64,000 bases of DNA from Saturnia japonica (GCA_033032175.1 CM065309.1:9858001-9922000), one strand, 5' to 3'; shown: positions 48,131 through 60,900, numbered from the stretch's first letter. Numbers and translations: made by a program. The notes: generated by a model from the sequence alone, not told the origin.

Positions 48131-49754
48131 CTAGCTATGCCCACCGGCTCATTTTTACGTTGTAATTATTAACGTGCTGTGATTTTTTTTTACATATATT
48201 TTATGATTTTTGAAAGTATTATCCCAACAAAAACATGCTGTTAAAAACGGACCAGGTCTCTATTGAGATGATTTGTTTATAAAAAGTAGTGAAATCTCAT
48301 AAATAGCCAAGTCTAGAAGGTGAGTTTAAAAAAAAGAGTAATTTAGGCCAATCTTTTAATCGTAAAATTCCATTATTTAGAATCTACTGTGCTTAGATTT
48401 ACTGTGCCTGTGTTTAATTTATAACAAGACAATAAGGTTAGTATATTTTTATTTCATGTTGTGGCAGTTTACATGACTTGTGCAGTTGATAATATTGTTG
48501 GAGTCATTGTTTACTATTACGTACTTCTGTTTTCTTGAGCTTGAGTTAATAGGAATAACGGCTGTTATATAAAATTTCAAAACGTATGATAAGAATATAT
48601 TAACATAACTATCTTGTCTATAATTAAAATGGGTTAGGTTCATATAATTAGGCACAGTAGTTTCCAAAGAATGGAATTTAACGAGTAAAAGATTGGCCAG
48701 ATTTTAGCCAATATTACTCATTTTTTATGTCCAACTCCTAGACTTGGCTGTTTATGAGATTTCACTACTTTTTATAAACAAATCGTCTCAATCGAGACTT
48801 GGCCCGTTTTTTATAGCATGTTTTTGTCAGGATTTCACGTCATTTTACAGTTTATTACGCAGTTTCTAAATTACATACTGGAATTTCATGATATCGATAA
48901 GCAGAAAAGGTTGATTTAATTTATTGCTCTTAGTGTTTCCTCCTAGGCCCTGTTCAGATGAATGAACCTTAGCACGCGTTTCAGCAACGCGCACCTAGAT
49001 TTTTTACTTTATCACAAATTGTTTGAAGAACGCGCGGCAGCGCGTCAGCGCTGCACTTAGAAAACAATATATTTTTGAACGGAGGCTTTGTGTTCCACAG
49101 AACTCATTTTCACTAAAGCGGCATTTTTATAACTTTTACAGTTTTACTGAGCTGTTTAGGTTCGACATCAGTTAGTCTAGATCTTACATTTTTATAGGCC
49201 GTTAGAAAACACTCATCACATTGAAAAACTTTTACTAATGTGGCATTTTGATAGTTCTTATAGTTTGGCGGGGCTCTTAGGGTTTCACATCAGGTACTCA
49301 AGACCTTCAATTTTTATGTGCCATCATAAAACGCTCATCAGGTTAATAAATAATTTTTACTGAGGCGGTATTTGGATATTATATATCTAATAGTTTTCAG
49401 CCTCCTAAAATAACGCAGTGCTTTAGACAGAGGCGTGAAAATACGCCAAAATGCTTCCAGTAAAGATAATACGGCCATGCCTTGCGCTCGACTTGGCAGA
49501 GGCATAGCCGTGTGCGCCCAGGTTGATATTTTTTATACACAATGACGATATATAAATTCCTGTGTACAAAATTTCACTAAAATCGTTTTAGCAGTTTTGG
49601 GTTAAAAACACCAAACAAAACAGTCGAACAGGCTAATAGTAAAAAAAGTCAAATCCAAGATATCTGGCCTATAAAATAGTTATCTAGCATAAAGTATGAA
49701 TGAAAGACAGAATCATCACATGTACAGACAGATCTACGGATTTATTAAAATAGA
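48131..49754 (-). mobile_element. Long non-autonomous Helitron with fold-back and tandem repeats
   Basis: Minus-strand 5' TC at 49754-49753 (TCTATTTTAATAAATC) and 3' CTAG at 48134-48131. Inside are a long inverted repeat (arms about 48226-48442 and 48600-48830) and about 2.5 units of the 125-bp repeat (49120-49400). No open frame of note. A related piece lies in intron 1 of the l(3)mbn-like gene (12090-13330). The single-element reading is inferred from ends of the right type and orientation. Confidence 0.6.
48226..48830. repeat. Long inverted repeat (~215-bp arms)
   Basis: Left arm segments such as gatttgtttataaaaagtag, gaaatctcataaatagccaa and aggccaatcttttaa recur inverted in the right arm (ctactttttataaacaaatc, ttggctgtttatgagatttc, aagattggcc). 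The loop is about 155 bp. A transcript could fold into a long hairpin. Confidence 0.85.
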
Positions 49755-49950
49755 TGTAAAAATATATTTTACAAATGGATTTATAATCGTTTAAATTGTT
49801 ATGATGGGTTGGTAACAATACTGGCTGTTAAAGACCGTGACATTTCGGGATCCGCTTGCATTTGTTTTAATGATTAAATCACCGCTCTTTTGTTGTCAGA
49901 GCTTGTTTGCAGATTGAACGGACGCATCAGTAACTGCAATGTAAATAGTA

Positions 49951-50199
49951 CTAGCTGTACCCCACGGTTTCACCCGTGTAGGTAATCCTTTATACTTTGT
50001 GTAAAACTATCGACATTTTTATGAGGAATAAATTAATTTTTCAAATTATGTTATAAACCTATGTTACTTGCTGATACTGTAGCTTTATATTGGTGAGAAA
50101 AATTTTCAAATCAGTCCAGTAGTTTTTGAGTTTATTCATTAGAACTAAAAAAAAAAACAAACAAAAAATCAAATTATATAGATATAATATTGGTATAGA
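49951..50199 (-). mobile_element. Non-autonomous Helitron, 249 bp
   Basis: Minus-strand 5' TC at 50199-50198 (TCTATACCAATATTATATC) and 3' CTAG at 49954-49951. Perfect sub-terminal hairpin CACGG (49963-49967) and CCGTG (49974-49978). Confidence 0.8.
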
Positions 50200-50510
50200 T
50201 TTATCAAAATTCTCAAGTTTCCAGTTACGCTTTTCTTAATTTGTTTTTTTGCAAAATTATAAAATATTTTCATTTTAACTCCCGATTATTCATATTGTAT
50301 CTCATTTAATAAGAATTAAAAAAAATTTACATGATTTTTTTTTTATTGACCCCATCATTTTTTAATTAAACTGTTATAATAGCTCCTTGTAATTGGCTCT
50401 AAACACAGGTCAGGCTCTAAATATGAAATAAACAGTGTGTGGCATTTAACCCAGCATAAATTTTAGTGATAGTAACTTTTTATAATGTATGTTATTTATT
50501 TAGATGTACC

Positions 50511-50770
50511 TGCCTTATTAGCCTAGTGGTCCTAAGCGTGACTACTATGACGAGGTCCTGGGTTCGATTCCCAGGTCGAGCTAAGTGTTATTGGGTTTTT
50601 CTTTGAAATTCTCATTAACAGCTCGGAGTTTAGTTTTGTACCCGATTAATGGCAGTAGGCTCGCCCCCTATTACATGGGACCTAAAAACATACTCGGCGA
50701 AATGTGGGTGTATAATTAGTACACCTCTGTCTAACCCTTCGGGATACAGGCATAATGGTATGTTATGTTA
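50511..50770 (+). mobile_element. tRNA-derived SINE, full-length
   Basis: A box TAGCCTAGTGG (50519-50529) and B box GGTTCGATTCC (50561-50571) form an intact pol III promoter in a tRNA-like head. The body (agctcggagtttagttttgt, cccgattaatggcagtagg) and the tail gtatgttatgtta follow. Three other copies occur in the window. Confidence 0.88.
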
Positions 50771-50802
50771 TAAAACACTGACGTAAATATTTGTTAGTAA
50801 AA

Positions 50803-51278
50803 TCATACATATTATAAAACTCAAAGTCTCTCTGTCTGTCTATCCGTTTATTTTCTTTTCACGCAAAAACCACTTATCCAATTTACATGACCTTTTTTTA
50901 ATTTATAGCTATATTATCTCGTTGGTTTATGGGATACATTTTGTAAGATAAAATAACATACGAAATAAGCAGTGACGATAATGGTGAATTAATTCGAAAA
51001 AAATAAGTTTTTGATGCGCTTAAATGGCTTATGCTGGCTACACCGTAAGCGATATATCAAATTAATTTACCAGATAATTGTAGACCTTAAAAAGATCTAC
51101 AAAAAAAATAGCAATAGCATATGTATATCTTCTAAGGATCACCCACTGTAAGCATTTTTGTCTCTAAGATAACCGGCAGGAGACCGGCGTGGAATGAAAC
51201 AAGGGCAGCACTATTCTTACGTGCGCTCAACCGACGGCATACTCTAGTCCACGTGAGCGGAGTCGCGGGCATATCTAG
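50803..51278 (+). mobile_element. Non-autonomous Helitron, 476 bp
   Basis: Plus-strand 5' TC at 50803 (TCATACATATTATAAAAC) and 3' CTAG at 51275-51278 before T, with ccacgtgagcggagtcgcgg hairpin region just inside. It is the opposite-strand relative of 41699-42166. The open frame 51132-51320 is a shadow. Confidence 0.8.
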
Positions 51279-51729
51279 TGAATTATAAGAATAACTAGAG
51301 ACCTTGGTAATGACGCGCACAATTCTTTGTAAATCAAAAGCATTGTATTTGTATAAATATAATTAAGAAAAATAAACAAAAAATTAAGTTATTGTAGTCA
51401 ACCACAGAAGAAGCAAAAAATTGCGGCAATACTCTTCATTATGCTGATCATTCCCTTTTTTATATTTTGGTTGAAATAAAACCGCTTACCTCTTTGTTAT
51501 CTAAATACGTACATGTACATAAAGTTACCTATGAACATGAAATAGTATTTCCTGGTTGACAAGAAATTTGCGCAGAGCAGAAACTGCTGCTATTACGGAA
51601 TAAGACTTACTACTCGTAACAAAAAATAGGATGACTAAGATGTAATTTTTCCAACAATCTTTATTCCATTTCACTGTTTCTATCAACTATCAATATTCAA
51701 TATATATATACCGTTTACGTAAACTACGC

Positions 51730-52180
51730 TAAGTTGATTTTATCTATTTTTCCGTGCATCAACGCCGTAAATCAAGCATACGCGCGAACCTTTCCACCCC
51801 AGCTCCCGGTTATTTTAAAGACAAAAATGCTTGTTGTGAAGGATCCTTAGAAGATAGGCATATGCTCTCGCTGACTTTTTGATATTTACAATTATGTAGT
51901 ATATTAATTTGAAATATCTCTTTTGGTTTACTCAGCGTGAGCCATTTAAGCGCCCTGATTGATTCACCATGACAAGTATTTTTTTTATTTGCGCGGAACC
52001 CTAATTTTTTTCTAAAATAAAAGTAGCCTAATTTACTCCTTATAACATCAGCTATCTGCCCGTGAAAGTCCCGTCAAAAGCGGTCCAACCGTTTCGGAGA
52101 TTACCAGGAACACACGGACAGACAGACAGATACACAGACAGACAAAAAGTAAAAAAATATATTTTTTGTTATTGGTTATG
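51730..52180 (-). mobile_element. Degenerate Helitron of the 41.7-kb family
   Basis: Shares aagcatacgcgcgaacc, cagctcccggtta, gtttactcagcgtgagccat, gtgaaagtcccgtcaaaa and acagacagacag with 41699-42166 in the same order. Neither terminus is clear. Confidence 0.65.
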
Positions 52181-52671
52181 TTGTATTTTGTATATTATAA
52201 AATAATGTAACTATCAAGCAACATTATATAGAAAGATATGATTTCTATCATGTACAGAAATTTTAAATGCTTGTATGGAGAGAAATTGATTTACTAATGA
52301 AGAGTTATCTAGCATTCATTTATTTATATAAATGACTGAAGTAGTAATAATTTTTACAAATAATAGTTCTCTATGGTTTTTAATATTACTGAACGCAAGA
52401 ATGGCGTAAGCGTATAACTTTCTTTTGCTGTAAGCCGAATAAACATCTAAAACCTGGTGCTTTTGGTGTGCTTACAGTAAAGTTAACACGAGTTTTGTTG
52501 AAAACACTGACATAATAAGTAATTTTGTTTTTCTTGTAAAAATATAAAACCCAAACCAGACGACGAAGAATTATTTTTCTGATTATAATGATATGAAAAT
52601 TTCATATCACTTTTTTGAGTGTTACGGCAAATAAGTTTTACGTCGTCGATTCAAATTAATATGAATAAAAA

Positions 52672-52740
52672 TAAAATTACGGGATGTAAATAACTACTTT
52701 GAAATAACAAATGCGTGCGCAGCCGCGGGCATACCGCTAG
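52672..52740 (+). mobile_element. Helitron 3' end
   Basis: Plus-strand 3' end aatgcgtgcgcagccgcggg, then CTAG (52737-52740) before T. It is the inverse of the end at 40143-40215. Confidence 0.5.
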
Positions 52741-53389
52741 TATATAATATAACAGTAGTAAGCAATTATGAGTATGTGTTATCACCATATTTTCCATTCC
52801 CTTTCTATTGATACTAAATGATTATTGAAAATATGTACATATTACACAGACATATTGCCTAGTGCAGGCCATCACAGTCTACTGTTACGTAAGATGCCAC
52901 AGTGTTATTTATTTTATGTGACCTCAAAAACTACGCGTTTTATATGTAAAATTTAACTTTTTTAGTTGATAGTCACTAATACCTAATTATGATGATAATT
53001 TGATAACCATCGAAAAACTAACAATAAATTTGTTAAGTTGTTTTTCTGATAAATAAGATAAAGATTTTAGTTTTAGTTTTTAGTACTCGACATACGAAAT
53101 GCTGGTAGGTTGATATGTTTTTTTTAGGCATGTAGGAAAACAACAAAGATTTTACTACATCAATCCATAACATATCTTCACAAAAACATGTAGTTTTTGT
53201 AACAGATAATAACAGACATTTTTTATTTGAAATCTCTAAAAATCAAATTAATCATCATTAAGAAAAGGAACTTCTCCTTTTATTCACATTTAAAATGATT
53301 ATTATTATTTAGCATATTAAGATAATATTCTAAGCATTCATATTATATTGAAGTAATAATGTAAGATGCTCCAAACTTAACATCAGCTG

Positions 53390-53850
53390 TGTACTGGACG
53401 GTAAGATTCTCAAGCAAGTGGAGCAGTTAAAATACTTGGGGAGTACAGTGACACAACTCACTCAACCTTGACGTGGAGATTAATGGTAGGTAGGATTAGT
53501 GCTGCTTCTGCTTCTTTTGGTAGATTACGCGACAGGGTTTTCTGCTCGCATAAACTGATACTTACCACCAAGATAAGAACATACGTAGCAATTGTGCTAC
53601 CTATAATGTTATATTACTCTTCGCAGGCACGGTGCCGATACCTACGGCATACTAATGTCCGACGAGAGAATTGCGAATCGAATTTTCTACTCTGAACTTC
53701 AGGAAGGTAAGCGGAATCATGGTGGCCAGTTCTTAGATACAAGGATCTTCAAACGATACATATGAAACTATGCAATATTAATTCTTCTTTTTGGGAGACG
53801 TTAGCAGAAAAACGCACTGAGTGAAGCGAAACACTATTTATGATTATGTA
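53390..53850 (+). pseudogene. Non-LTR reverse transcriptase C-terminal fragment
   Basis: Pieces in changing frames: GKILKQVEQLKYLGSTVTQ, then [40 protein letters not shown] (53540-53620), RYLRHTNVR, and later [15 protein letters not shown] and WETLAE. The order LKYLGS..., ASFGRLRDRVF, TKxxVYxAxVLPxLLYG is the thumb region of an RTE/CR1-like LINE. Several frameshifts and stops; no catalytic domain remains. Surrounding DNA (52750-53390) is AT-rich and unassigned. Confidence 0.75.
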
Positions 53851-54770
53851 AATGGTATCCTAACTTACACATATTATGGAGCACGTTCATTGCTAAAATA
53901 GGATATATTAGCCACATTAGAGTTAAACACAAAAGCTTCTAATTTGTATTTTAATAGAAGACTAAGTACCGTAGCCGAAATATGCAAGGATGTTTATTAT
54001 TATAATATTGAAGCCATGTTTACTTAATTTTAGCTATTTTATTTATTCATTACTTATACTAGATTTTGAGAATGTGCATTGCAAAATTAATGGGACTGCA
54101 GAAGACTAAATATCCGTCCATATATTCAGTAATGAGTAATTGTAAAAAATAGTCGATAAATACAATAGCAATAAACTTAGTAATCATAGAAAAATGAAAC
54201 AGTCGTATTAATAAAAAAATTAAAACGTAACTTAGGAAGTTTCTTATTTTTAGTTTCAGTGAATGCGGAAATTAATTATAAATTAGGTGTGTAAATAATA
54301 AGTTTAGGGAACGATGTGACTGACATATTCTTCTTGGACCCGAGTCTCCAAATTAATTAAAGATAAAAAACATAGCTATTGGTTTACAGGCATAAATTTT
54401 AGTTTTTTTTTTCAGCAACTACGAAGACTCTACAAATATAAGGTTTATGAAATTATAGATAAATATAAAGATGTTACTGCAAAAGTGGTATATTATGTGA
54501 TATTACATCGAACAAACAAATACTAAATTTATTTGAATTCCAATAATATAATATTTTAATCTAAAATTTCAGTTCGATTCAGTACGTGTAAACGCAAGAT
54601 GTAGGTTGAGTGATTGATACACGCCAACTTGGTTCGATGGAGGCAGGTAAACAATTGACAAATCCCTGTAACATTTTGGTGGATCACCTTAAATAAACTG
54701 TTTGCATGATTGTGATTAACACCTTCATCCCAAGGAAACTTCGAAATACACTGTCAATACTCTGAGATGA

Positions 54771-54798
54771 TATTTATAGCTGCAATTCGCACTTCAGA
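54771..54798 (+). promoter_or_regulatory. Core promoter of the 55-56 kb cuticular gene
   Basis: TATTTATAG at 54771-54779 and the arthropod initiator TTCAGAC at 54794-54800 (start A about 54796) are 25 bp apart, as expected. The start lies 60 bp upstream of the ATG. Confidence 0.6.
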
Positions 54799-54855
54799 CC
54801 ATACACGTGCAGTACCCGTCAGAGTAATAACATATTCCTATTTATCCCAAAAAAA

Positions 54856-56610
54856 ATGAAAATTGTAAGTGGTAATTTGAATAACTTCAGATTTACTTAA
54901 TTATACAAGTATTTCAATCTCGTGACCTCGTGGTGGACTGGTAGTAAACTTTACTATTGAGCCAAGATGTCGCGGGTTTGATTCCCACACATGAGTGACT
55001 TTAGCATGATGAGCATAATCGTCAGTTTAGTATTAAATATATATAAATTAGTTACCATAATACAAGCTTTGCTTAGTTTGAAAGTAAATGGCCGTGTATT
55101 AAAATTGTGTCCCTATAGTCATATTCATTTATATACCTACAATAATTTCAAAAGGATAATAATGATTATTTTAAAGACTTTATTTAAGTTTTTATTTATT
55201 TGTGTATATTAATTAATTTAAAGTGATATCAACACTTTCATAGAATAACAATAAGTGTATCAGCTTTTTAGTTACTATAATATAATACAAGTTTTGCTTA
55301 TGAATTAAATGACCGTTCGTGAAATTGTATCTTCATATTCATATTCATTTACATTAATTTCAAAAGGATAATGTTGAAGCAATTGTTATATTAAAGATTA
55401 TTATATAAATTATTAATAAGTATGTATGCAAAATAGCAGTAATGTAGAGAATTGAAACGGTATAAAATATATTAGTCAACAGGTGTGATCCTAGTGTTAA
55501 CCTGTGGTTAGAGTTTTTAAAGCGTAATTGATATTTAAACATATTTCAGACATTGTTTGTCATTGCTACATTAGCGGTGTTGTACGCGCAAGCACAAGGT
55601 CCCGTACCAGCACCCACCGAGAAGAAACCATCGGTAGAAATCATTAAACAAGAATCAGATGTCGAAGTCAACGGATACAATTTTGAGTAAGTCGTGTAAT
55701 GTTGCTAAAAATATTAAACTATGTATTAGTTTCTATTTAAATTTGGATACTAAAAACTTATGTAACTGATCTTTAATAAAATTTATAATATTGATGTTGA
55801 TAAAAGTAGCATAGACTGTAATAAAGGGGAAGTGAATATAAAAAAAATCGTGAAATTATATTTATTACGTATTACTTAATGTTAATATTCGGTCTTTGTT
55901 CTGTAATGATTCGTTAAGACTATTATCGTTCGCCAATCAATTATTCGATAGAAAGTAAATTAACAATAAATAATAAAATTTCTTATGCCCAGCAATAAGC
56001 TAAAAACATTAGACAGTAAAAACTTTTATGTTATAATTACGATATATGTTATGTTTCATTTTATTCTACTTTATCTGGGGTCAACAAATAATCATTCATT
56101 TCTGACAATTTCTCTTAGTTGACAGTAAAGCACATTCAAGTGTATTAAACACTTTCTAATGTTGGAATTCTATATTATTTATACAATTTTTGGTACAAAT
56201 TAAATACATTTTATGTTTACATAAAGATAAAAAACAACATATAAGGTAATAATATTTTGTAGGTTGACAGTGAAGCATATTCAAATGTATTAAAACACTT
56301 TCTAATGTTGGAATTCTATATTATTTATACAATTTTTGATACAAACTAAATACATTTTATGTTTACATAAAGATAAAAAACAACATATAAGGTAATAATA
56401 TTTTGTAGGTTTGAAACAAGCGACGGTACCTCAAGGCAAGAGCATGGAGAGTACAAGAATGACACTGAACAACAAGGTTTGTTGGTGAAGGGCAGTTATA
56501 AGTATGTAGCGCCCGATGGCCAGCACATTGCCGTATCTTTCGTTGCGGACAAAAACGGTTATCAACCCACCGAACAAAAAGAAGATCAACAGAAAAATAC
56601 TCAAGCTTAA
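54856..56610 (+). CDS. RR-1 cuticular protein, 115 residues
   Basis: Three coding exons: 54856-54864 (ATG AAA ATT), 55550-55686 and 56409-56610 (stop 56608-56610). Introns are 685 and 722 bp with GTAAGT donors; phases are 0 and 2, with Glu49 split over the second junction. The first exon was chosen because an ATG with a perfect donor lies just behind a TATA/initiator pair. Residues 1-18 form a signal peptide (MKITLFVIATLAVLYAQA). Residues 45-102 form an R&R domain: GYNFEFETSDGTSRQEHGEY, GSYKYVAPDGQHIAVSFVAD, NGYQP. The tail is charged (KEDQQKNTQA). Its expected role is a secreted chitin-binding cuticle protein. It shares architecture with the divergent gene at 43296-45348. Intron 2 contains a 146-bp tandem duplication that includes the 3' splice site. 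Confidence 0.92.
54920..54995 (+). mobile_element. tRNA-like SINE head in intron 1
   Basis: A-box-like tggtggactgg and B-box-like gggtttgattccc at tRNA-type spacing, unlike the main SINE family of the window. It is probably a second SINE family. Confidence 0.5.
55048..55410. repeat. Diverged 220-bp tandem duplication in intron 1
   Basis: Segments ttagttaccataatacaag (55048) and ttagttactataatataata (55268) start two copies that also share tcatattcattta and atttcaaaaggataat. Period 220 bp. Confidence 0.65.
56119..56409 (+). repeat. 146-bp tandem duplication covering the exon 3 acceptor
   Basis: Copy 1 is 56119-56263 and copy 2 is 56264-56409. Both start ttgacagt and end ataatattttgtagg, with few differences. 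The duplicated end is the 3' splice site, so an identical decoy acceptor lies at 56261-56262. Confidence 0.92.
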
Positions 56611-56734
56611 CACTTACACCTGCCTCTATTTAAACGCCACCGTGATTTTATATTTGATAAAACCAAATAATATGTTTAAGCCAGAACATTCTAACATCTA
56701 GTTTTAATGGAAATAATATGTATGACGTTGCCCA

Positions 56735-56740
56735 AATAAA
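56735..56740 (+). terminator. Poly(A) signal of the 55-56 kb cuticular gene
   Basis: AATAAA in cccaaataaaggt, 125 bp after the stop codon. Confidence 0.65.
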
Positions 56741-56759
56741 GGTTATTAATTAATTGTTG

Positions 56760-57800
56760 ACTTTCATTGCACGCCGTGAAATCTAACGGTGTCTTTTATT
56801 TTGGTTTATAGTAAGATGTAAATTTGACGAAGTTTTTACCTATTTTATTAAAATAATTATTTTGAACTTCTTCAATATTCCTTACAAAATTACGGATGAT
56901 TTATTTAATATATCTAATAAACTTCATCGATGATGTTATGTTTAAGCCATAAACGCTGCCTAAAAATGTAACTCCATAATTCTGAAAAAAAAAAAAATAT
57001 TATGTGTCATAAATTATATTGTCCTATAAATTATAAAAAAAAAAATTTTTTTAATATGTTTATATGAAAATCATACAAGTTTATTTTCATCTTACGATTC
57101 AGCTCAGCTTTGGATTGTTCTGAGTAATCATTTTTATAATATAATTTTATTTTTATTATTAATATTAAGTTATTTAATGCAACTATTTAAAATACAGTAA
57201 ATTGATAAAAAGCGCATTTAAAAGAACTAAATATATTTAGAACTAAATTCAAGAAGTACTGGTAGGCTTACAAGAAAAACAACGCGCGTTGAAGTCTAAT
57301 AGATGAAAGATATATCTCTATTTAGTTATTGCGTTATAAACATAAGTTTAGGCTAGGTTTTGAGAAATATGCAATAAAATATGTCGTAAACTAGATGTAG
57401 GCAAGGTTTTAGCGCTTGTTTTAAGTACAATACTTGTATAAGCTGTTACTTCGTAATTGCATGGCATTTCATTACTATCCATGATGTAAAACGTTTTTCT
57501 AAGAGACTCTCCAAATAAAATGTACTAACATTTGTACATCTTAACTACATTGCTATTATTTTAAAGTAGTGAAATATGTCTGTTTAAGAATCATTTTCTG
57601 TGTAGCTGTTTAAGAGGTCCTAAGATCCATCAGCGGGCAAAGTTCATATAAGGCTATAGGGCTTGGTACAACTATTTATTTATAAAGGTATTTTGATTGG
57701 ATACATGTTATCTTATTTCATCATACCACATTTATAAAAAAAAAATATGTTTATCGTTTTTTAATAACAGATATATACATTTTTCACAATAGGTTTTCTA
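56760..57800. other. AT-rich intergenic DNA, no gene seen
   Basis: No coding region or named repeat supported. Confidence 0.5.
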
Positions 57801-57824
57801 GCATTTTATATAATGAAGAAATTA

Positions 57825-57915
57825 TGACTCAGTGATGGCGTTGGTCGACGTGAGTTCGAACCCCTGGAATGAGACTAGCACCAGGTGAGATTGTGGCTAT
57901 AACACGAAACTAATA
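57825..57915 (+). mobile_element. Possible SINE fragment
   Basis: Has a B-box-like gagttcgaaccc after an A-box-like tgatggcgttggt. The body (gagactagcaccaggtgaga) matches no other copy in the window. Confidence 0.3.
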
Positions 57916-57959
57916 AATGATAAAATAATATTAATAATAATAAATAAATATGGCACGGA

Positions 57960-60900
57960 TCGTTAGTATCTCATTATGAAGAACATTTTGTACTTACATT
58001 GAAATGTGAAAAAAATATTATTTAATGGGAACCATTAATTATAACTCGTACATTTATATAGATAGCCACGCTTTATGGAAAAGGATTATTCTGAAAAAAA
58101 AGTATGCACAATAAGAATATGTTATATTCGTAAAAAAAAAATGACAATAGGTATACATTGAAAATCATAATTTTGAGTTCAACATAATATTTTTTTTGAT
58201 TGTTGTGGTTATTTAGTAATCACTTTAAGGTTTACTCAACATGTATGGTGTATGTAATAAGACTGTTTCCTTCTGCCAATAAAATAGTTTAAAAATCTAT
58301 GCCTTTCAAAGACAAATGAGAATAAAGGTTTAACTAATACAGAACTACAGAGAATACAGTTTAACTAATTTCAATGTTTTACTCGTTTAAGATTAATAGC
58401 CACCTGATTATTGTACATGTAATTGAATTTTAGTTATTTATTATTATTATTTTAATGATCATTTTAGTTGTCTAAAAGTTTTTTTTTCGAACTGATTACA
58501 CTGTTAACCTTAAGGATCCTGGACCGAATATTTGCTACATACATACCTAAGTACCTTTTAAAAAGTTTATTATTGCTTTAATTGGTGTATGGTTATTAAA
58601 TTATAACAAATGTTGCGGAACAAACTACAAAAAATACTGACAAGAATAGTTGTAAAGCCTCTTAAAATAGCCTGAAGATCGCATGACTGAAAACCATGCT
58701 AATAAGGGGTGACACGAAGTAACTAAATGTCTAGTCACGAGAAGATACAATTAAACAGTTTCCACTTTTGTTAACACACGTCATATGAAAGGTTTAAAAT
58801 ATTATCAGTTCTCAAGGGATTCTGTACATATATTTGAGAGACACTTACTAATTTATAGCTATATCTCTAGGTTTCACTCGCGTTTCATTTTAACAGATCT
58901 CGTCAGGCGGTCAACTAGCTCTCGGGTCCGAAATACCCCGCACCACGACACAAGGCCCACATGCACTGTTACTTTGTTCTCGCTTGTTGGTTCTTTGATA
59001 CTTTTGGTACTTTGTACAGCATTTGCACAACTCGTAAGGTTCAAACGAAATCAAAAAAATCTTTATTTAATTTAGGTTCTAAGAAGGCACTTATGAACAT
59101 CAAACATCTAATTACCTTCCTCAATAAATAAATTATAACATGTAAAAATAATTTTGCATATCTGTCTGGTTCATACAAAAGATTAACGCGTACAAATAAA
59201 CATACAATATTATAGATTTTATTAAATCATTGAACTTAACAAAACTTTTGGTTCAATAAAAACTATTATTTGAAACTCTTAAAACATCTGGCCAGTGACG
59301 TTGCTAAAATAAAATGGTAATATTTGTATAATATATTTTATTGATCATTAGTATTATATAAAAATATTTTTGGAAAGCACAAAAAGTAATAGACACAATT
59401 TTTACAGCTTTATTTTTACATTTTAAATAAATAATTTAATCAAACGATATAAATTCATTGTGTATAGGTACTATGCAATATATAAGGATATGATAATAAA
59501 ATTTGTTAAATAAATGTTAACTTGAATCAGTACGACCTTACTCGTGATAGAGACGTGTAAAATATTTGTTGAATGAAACAATGCACATAATTTATTAATT
59601 TGACCCAGCTACAAGTATATCCTTGAGAGAGGTCAAACAATGGTCAATATGTATGTTGTAAACTGTACTAATTTGAACATTAATTATGACATAATAACAT
59701 CTTTTTTTATGATTCGTAAACCATTTTTCTTATATATAGAAATACTTAATAAATTTGCACATTCTAAAAAAAATATCTAAATAATTCCTAATAATCTAAC
59801 TAATCTTATGTTACTTAAACAAACTGTTAATAGATGGCGCAAAAACATTAATTTTGAAATATCTTCCTACATTTCGTCAATAGCGGATAAAATTAGGTTT
59901 TAATAATTGATTTTGCTGAAGAATAAACGGAAATATGGCGTTGACAGGAATAAAAAGAAATAATAAATAAATATATGATATTGGCAAAAAATTCAAATAA
60001 AAATTTAAAATTTATATTAAATATTTGATTATAATTAAAATGTTTCTACTTACCTCACAGTATATCTGAAAATAATGAAAATTAGGAATTATTATTAATT
60101 TAATTCTATTTCTGGAACAAGATATGAATTTAATTTGAAAATCATACGGGTAAACGAACATCACTTTACTCAGCCTGTTTATATAAGCAAGCAGATACTA
60201 ATAATCATATTTATATTTTTAAATTTCGTGATATATAACGTAATCAAATAAATAAATTAATATTTAACTTACAGGCCTCTATTGCGATCAAAACATGCTC
60301 ACAGTTGGATTAGTCAATAAAGCGAGCCATGGAAAAAACTATATTTTGAGTTTTTCTAAAGGATAAGATTTAAAAAGATTTTGTAGAAGAGAGTTACTGA
60401 AATGAACATAAATAAACCAATAACCGATTAAATAAAGTATATTTTAAATGGAAACTCCTTTAGGACAAGCCAGTTTTCTTACATAACAATTGGAGTCATT
60501 GACGAACTTTGGAAACTTGGAAGTCTTTAACAAATAGTGGATTGACATAGCGTGATAATATAATTATTATCAACATTATAGTTGTGAAAATTTATTAAGA
60601 TACATCTCATTATAGTATTAAATAATTAAATTAGATTAAATAATCTTTTCAAAAATTTACATTACCAATATAAAATAATATTACTAAGAGCGCAGTGATT
60701 TTATTCAGTTTATGGTTGTATTAATAAAATTTCACTTATTAATATGGATAGTTCAAAATTATTATTTCAAAAAGAAAATTTGAAAAGTGTAATAATTTAA
60801 ATTACCTGTAAAATTATCTCAAACAACAGTTTCCATTGTATTTTTGAAACTCTGAAATAAAATGTACAAATTAAGTGAGTTTAGTTAAATAGAAAGTATG

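Noticed and set aside
50511..50585. tRNA-like sequence with perfect A and B boxes
   Set aside because: Followed by a conserved non-tRNA body and present in several copies, so a SINE head rather than a tRNA gene. The same holds for the copy at 30661-30724.
56431..56613. Minus-strand frame with membrane-like sequence
   Set aside because: Antisense to exon 3 of the RR-1 gene.
58785..59075. 96-codon frame with a hydrophobic segment
   Set aside because: No family, promoter, splice site or repeat match; likely chance.
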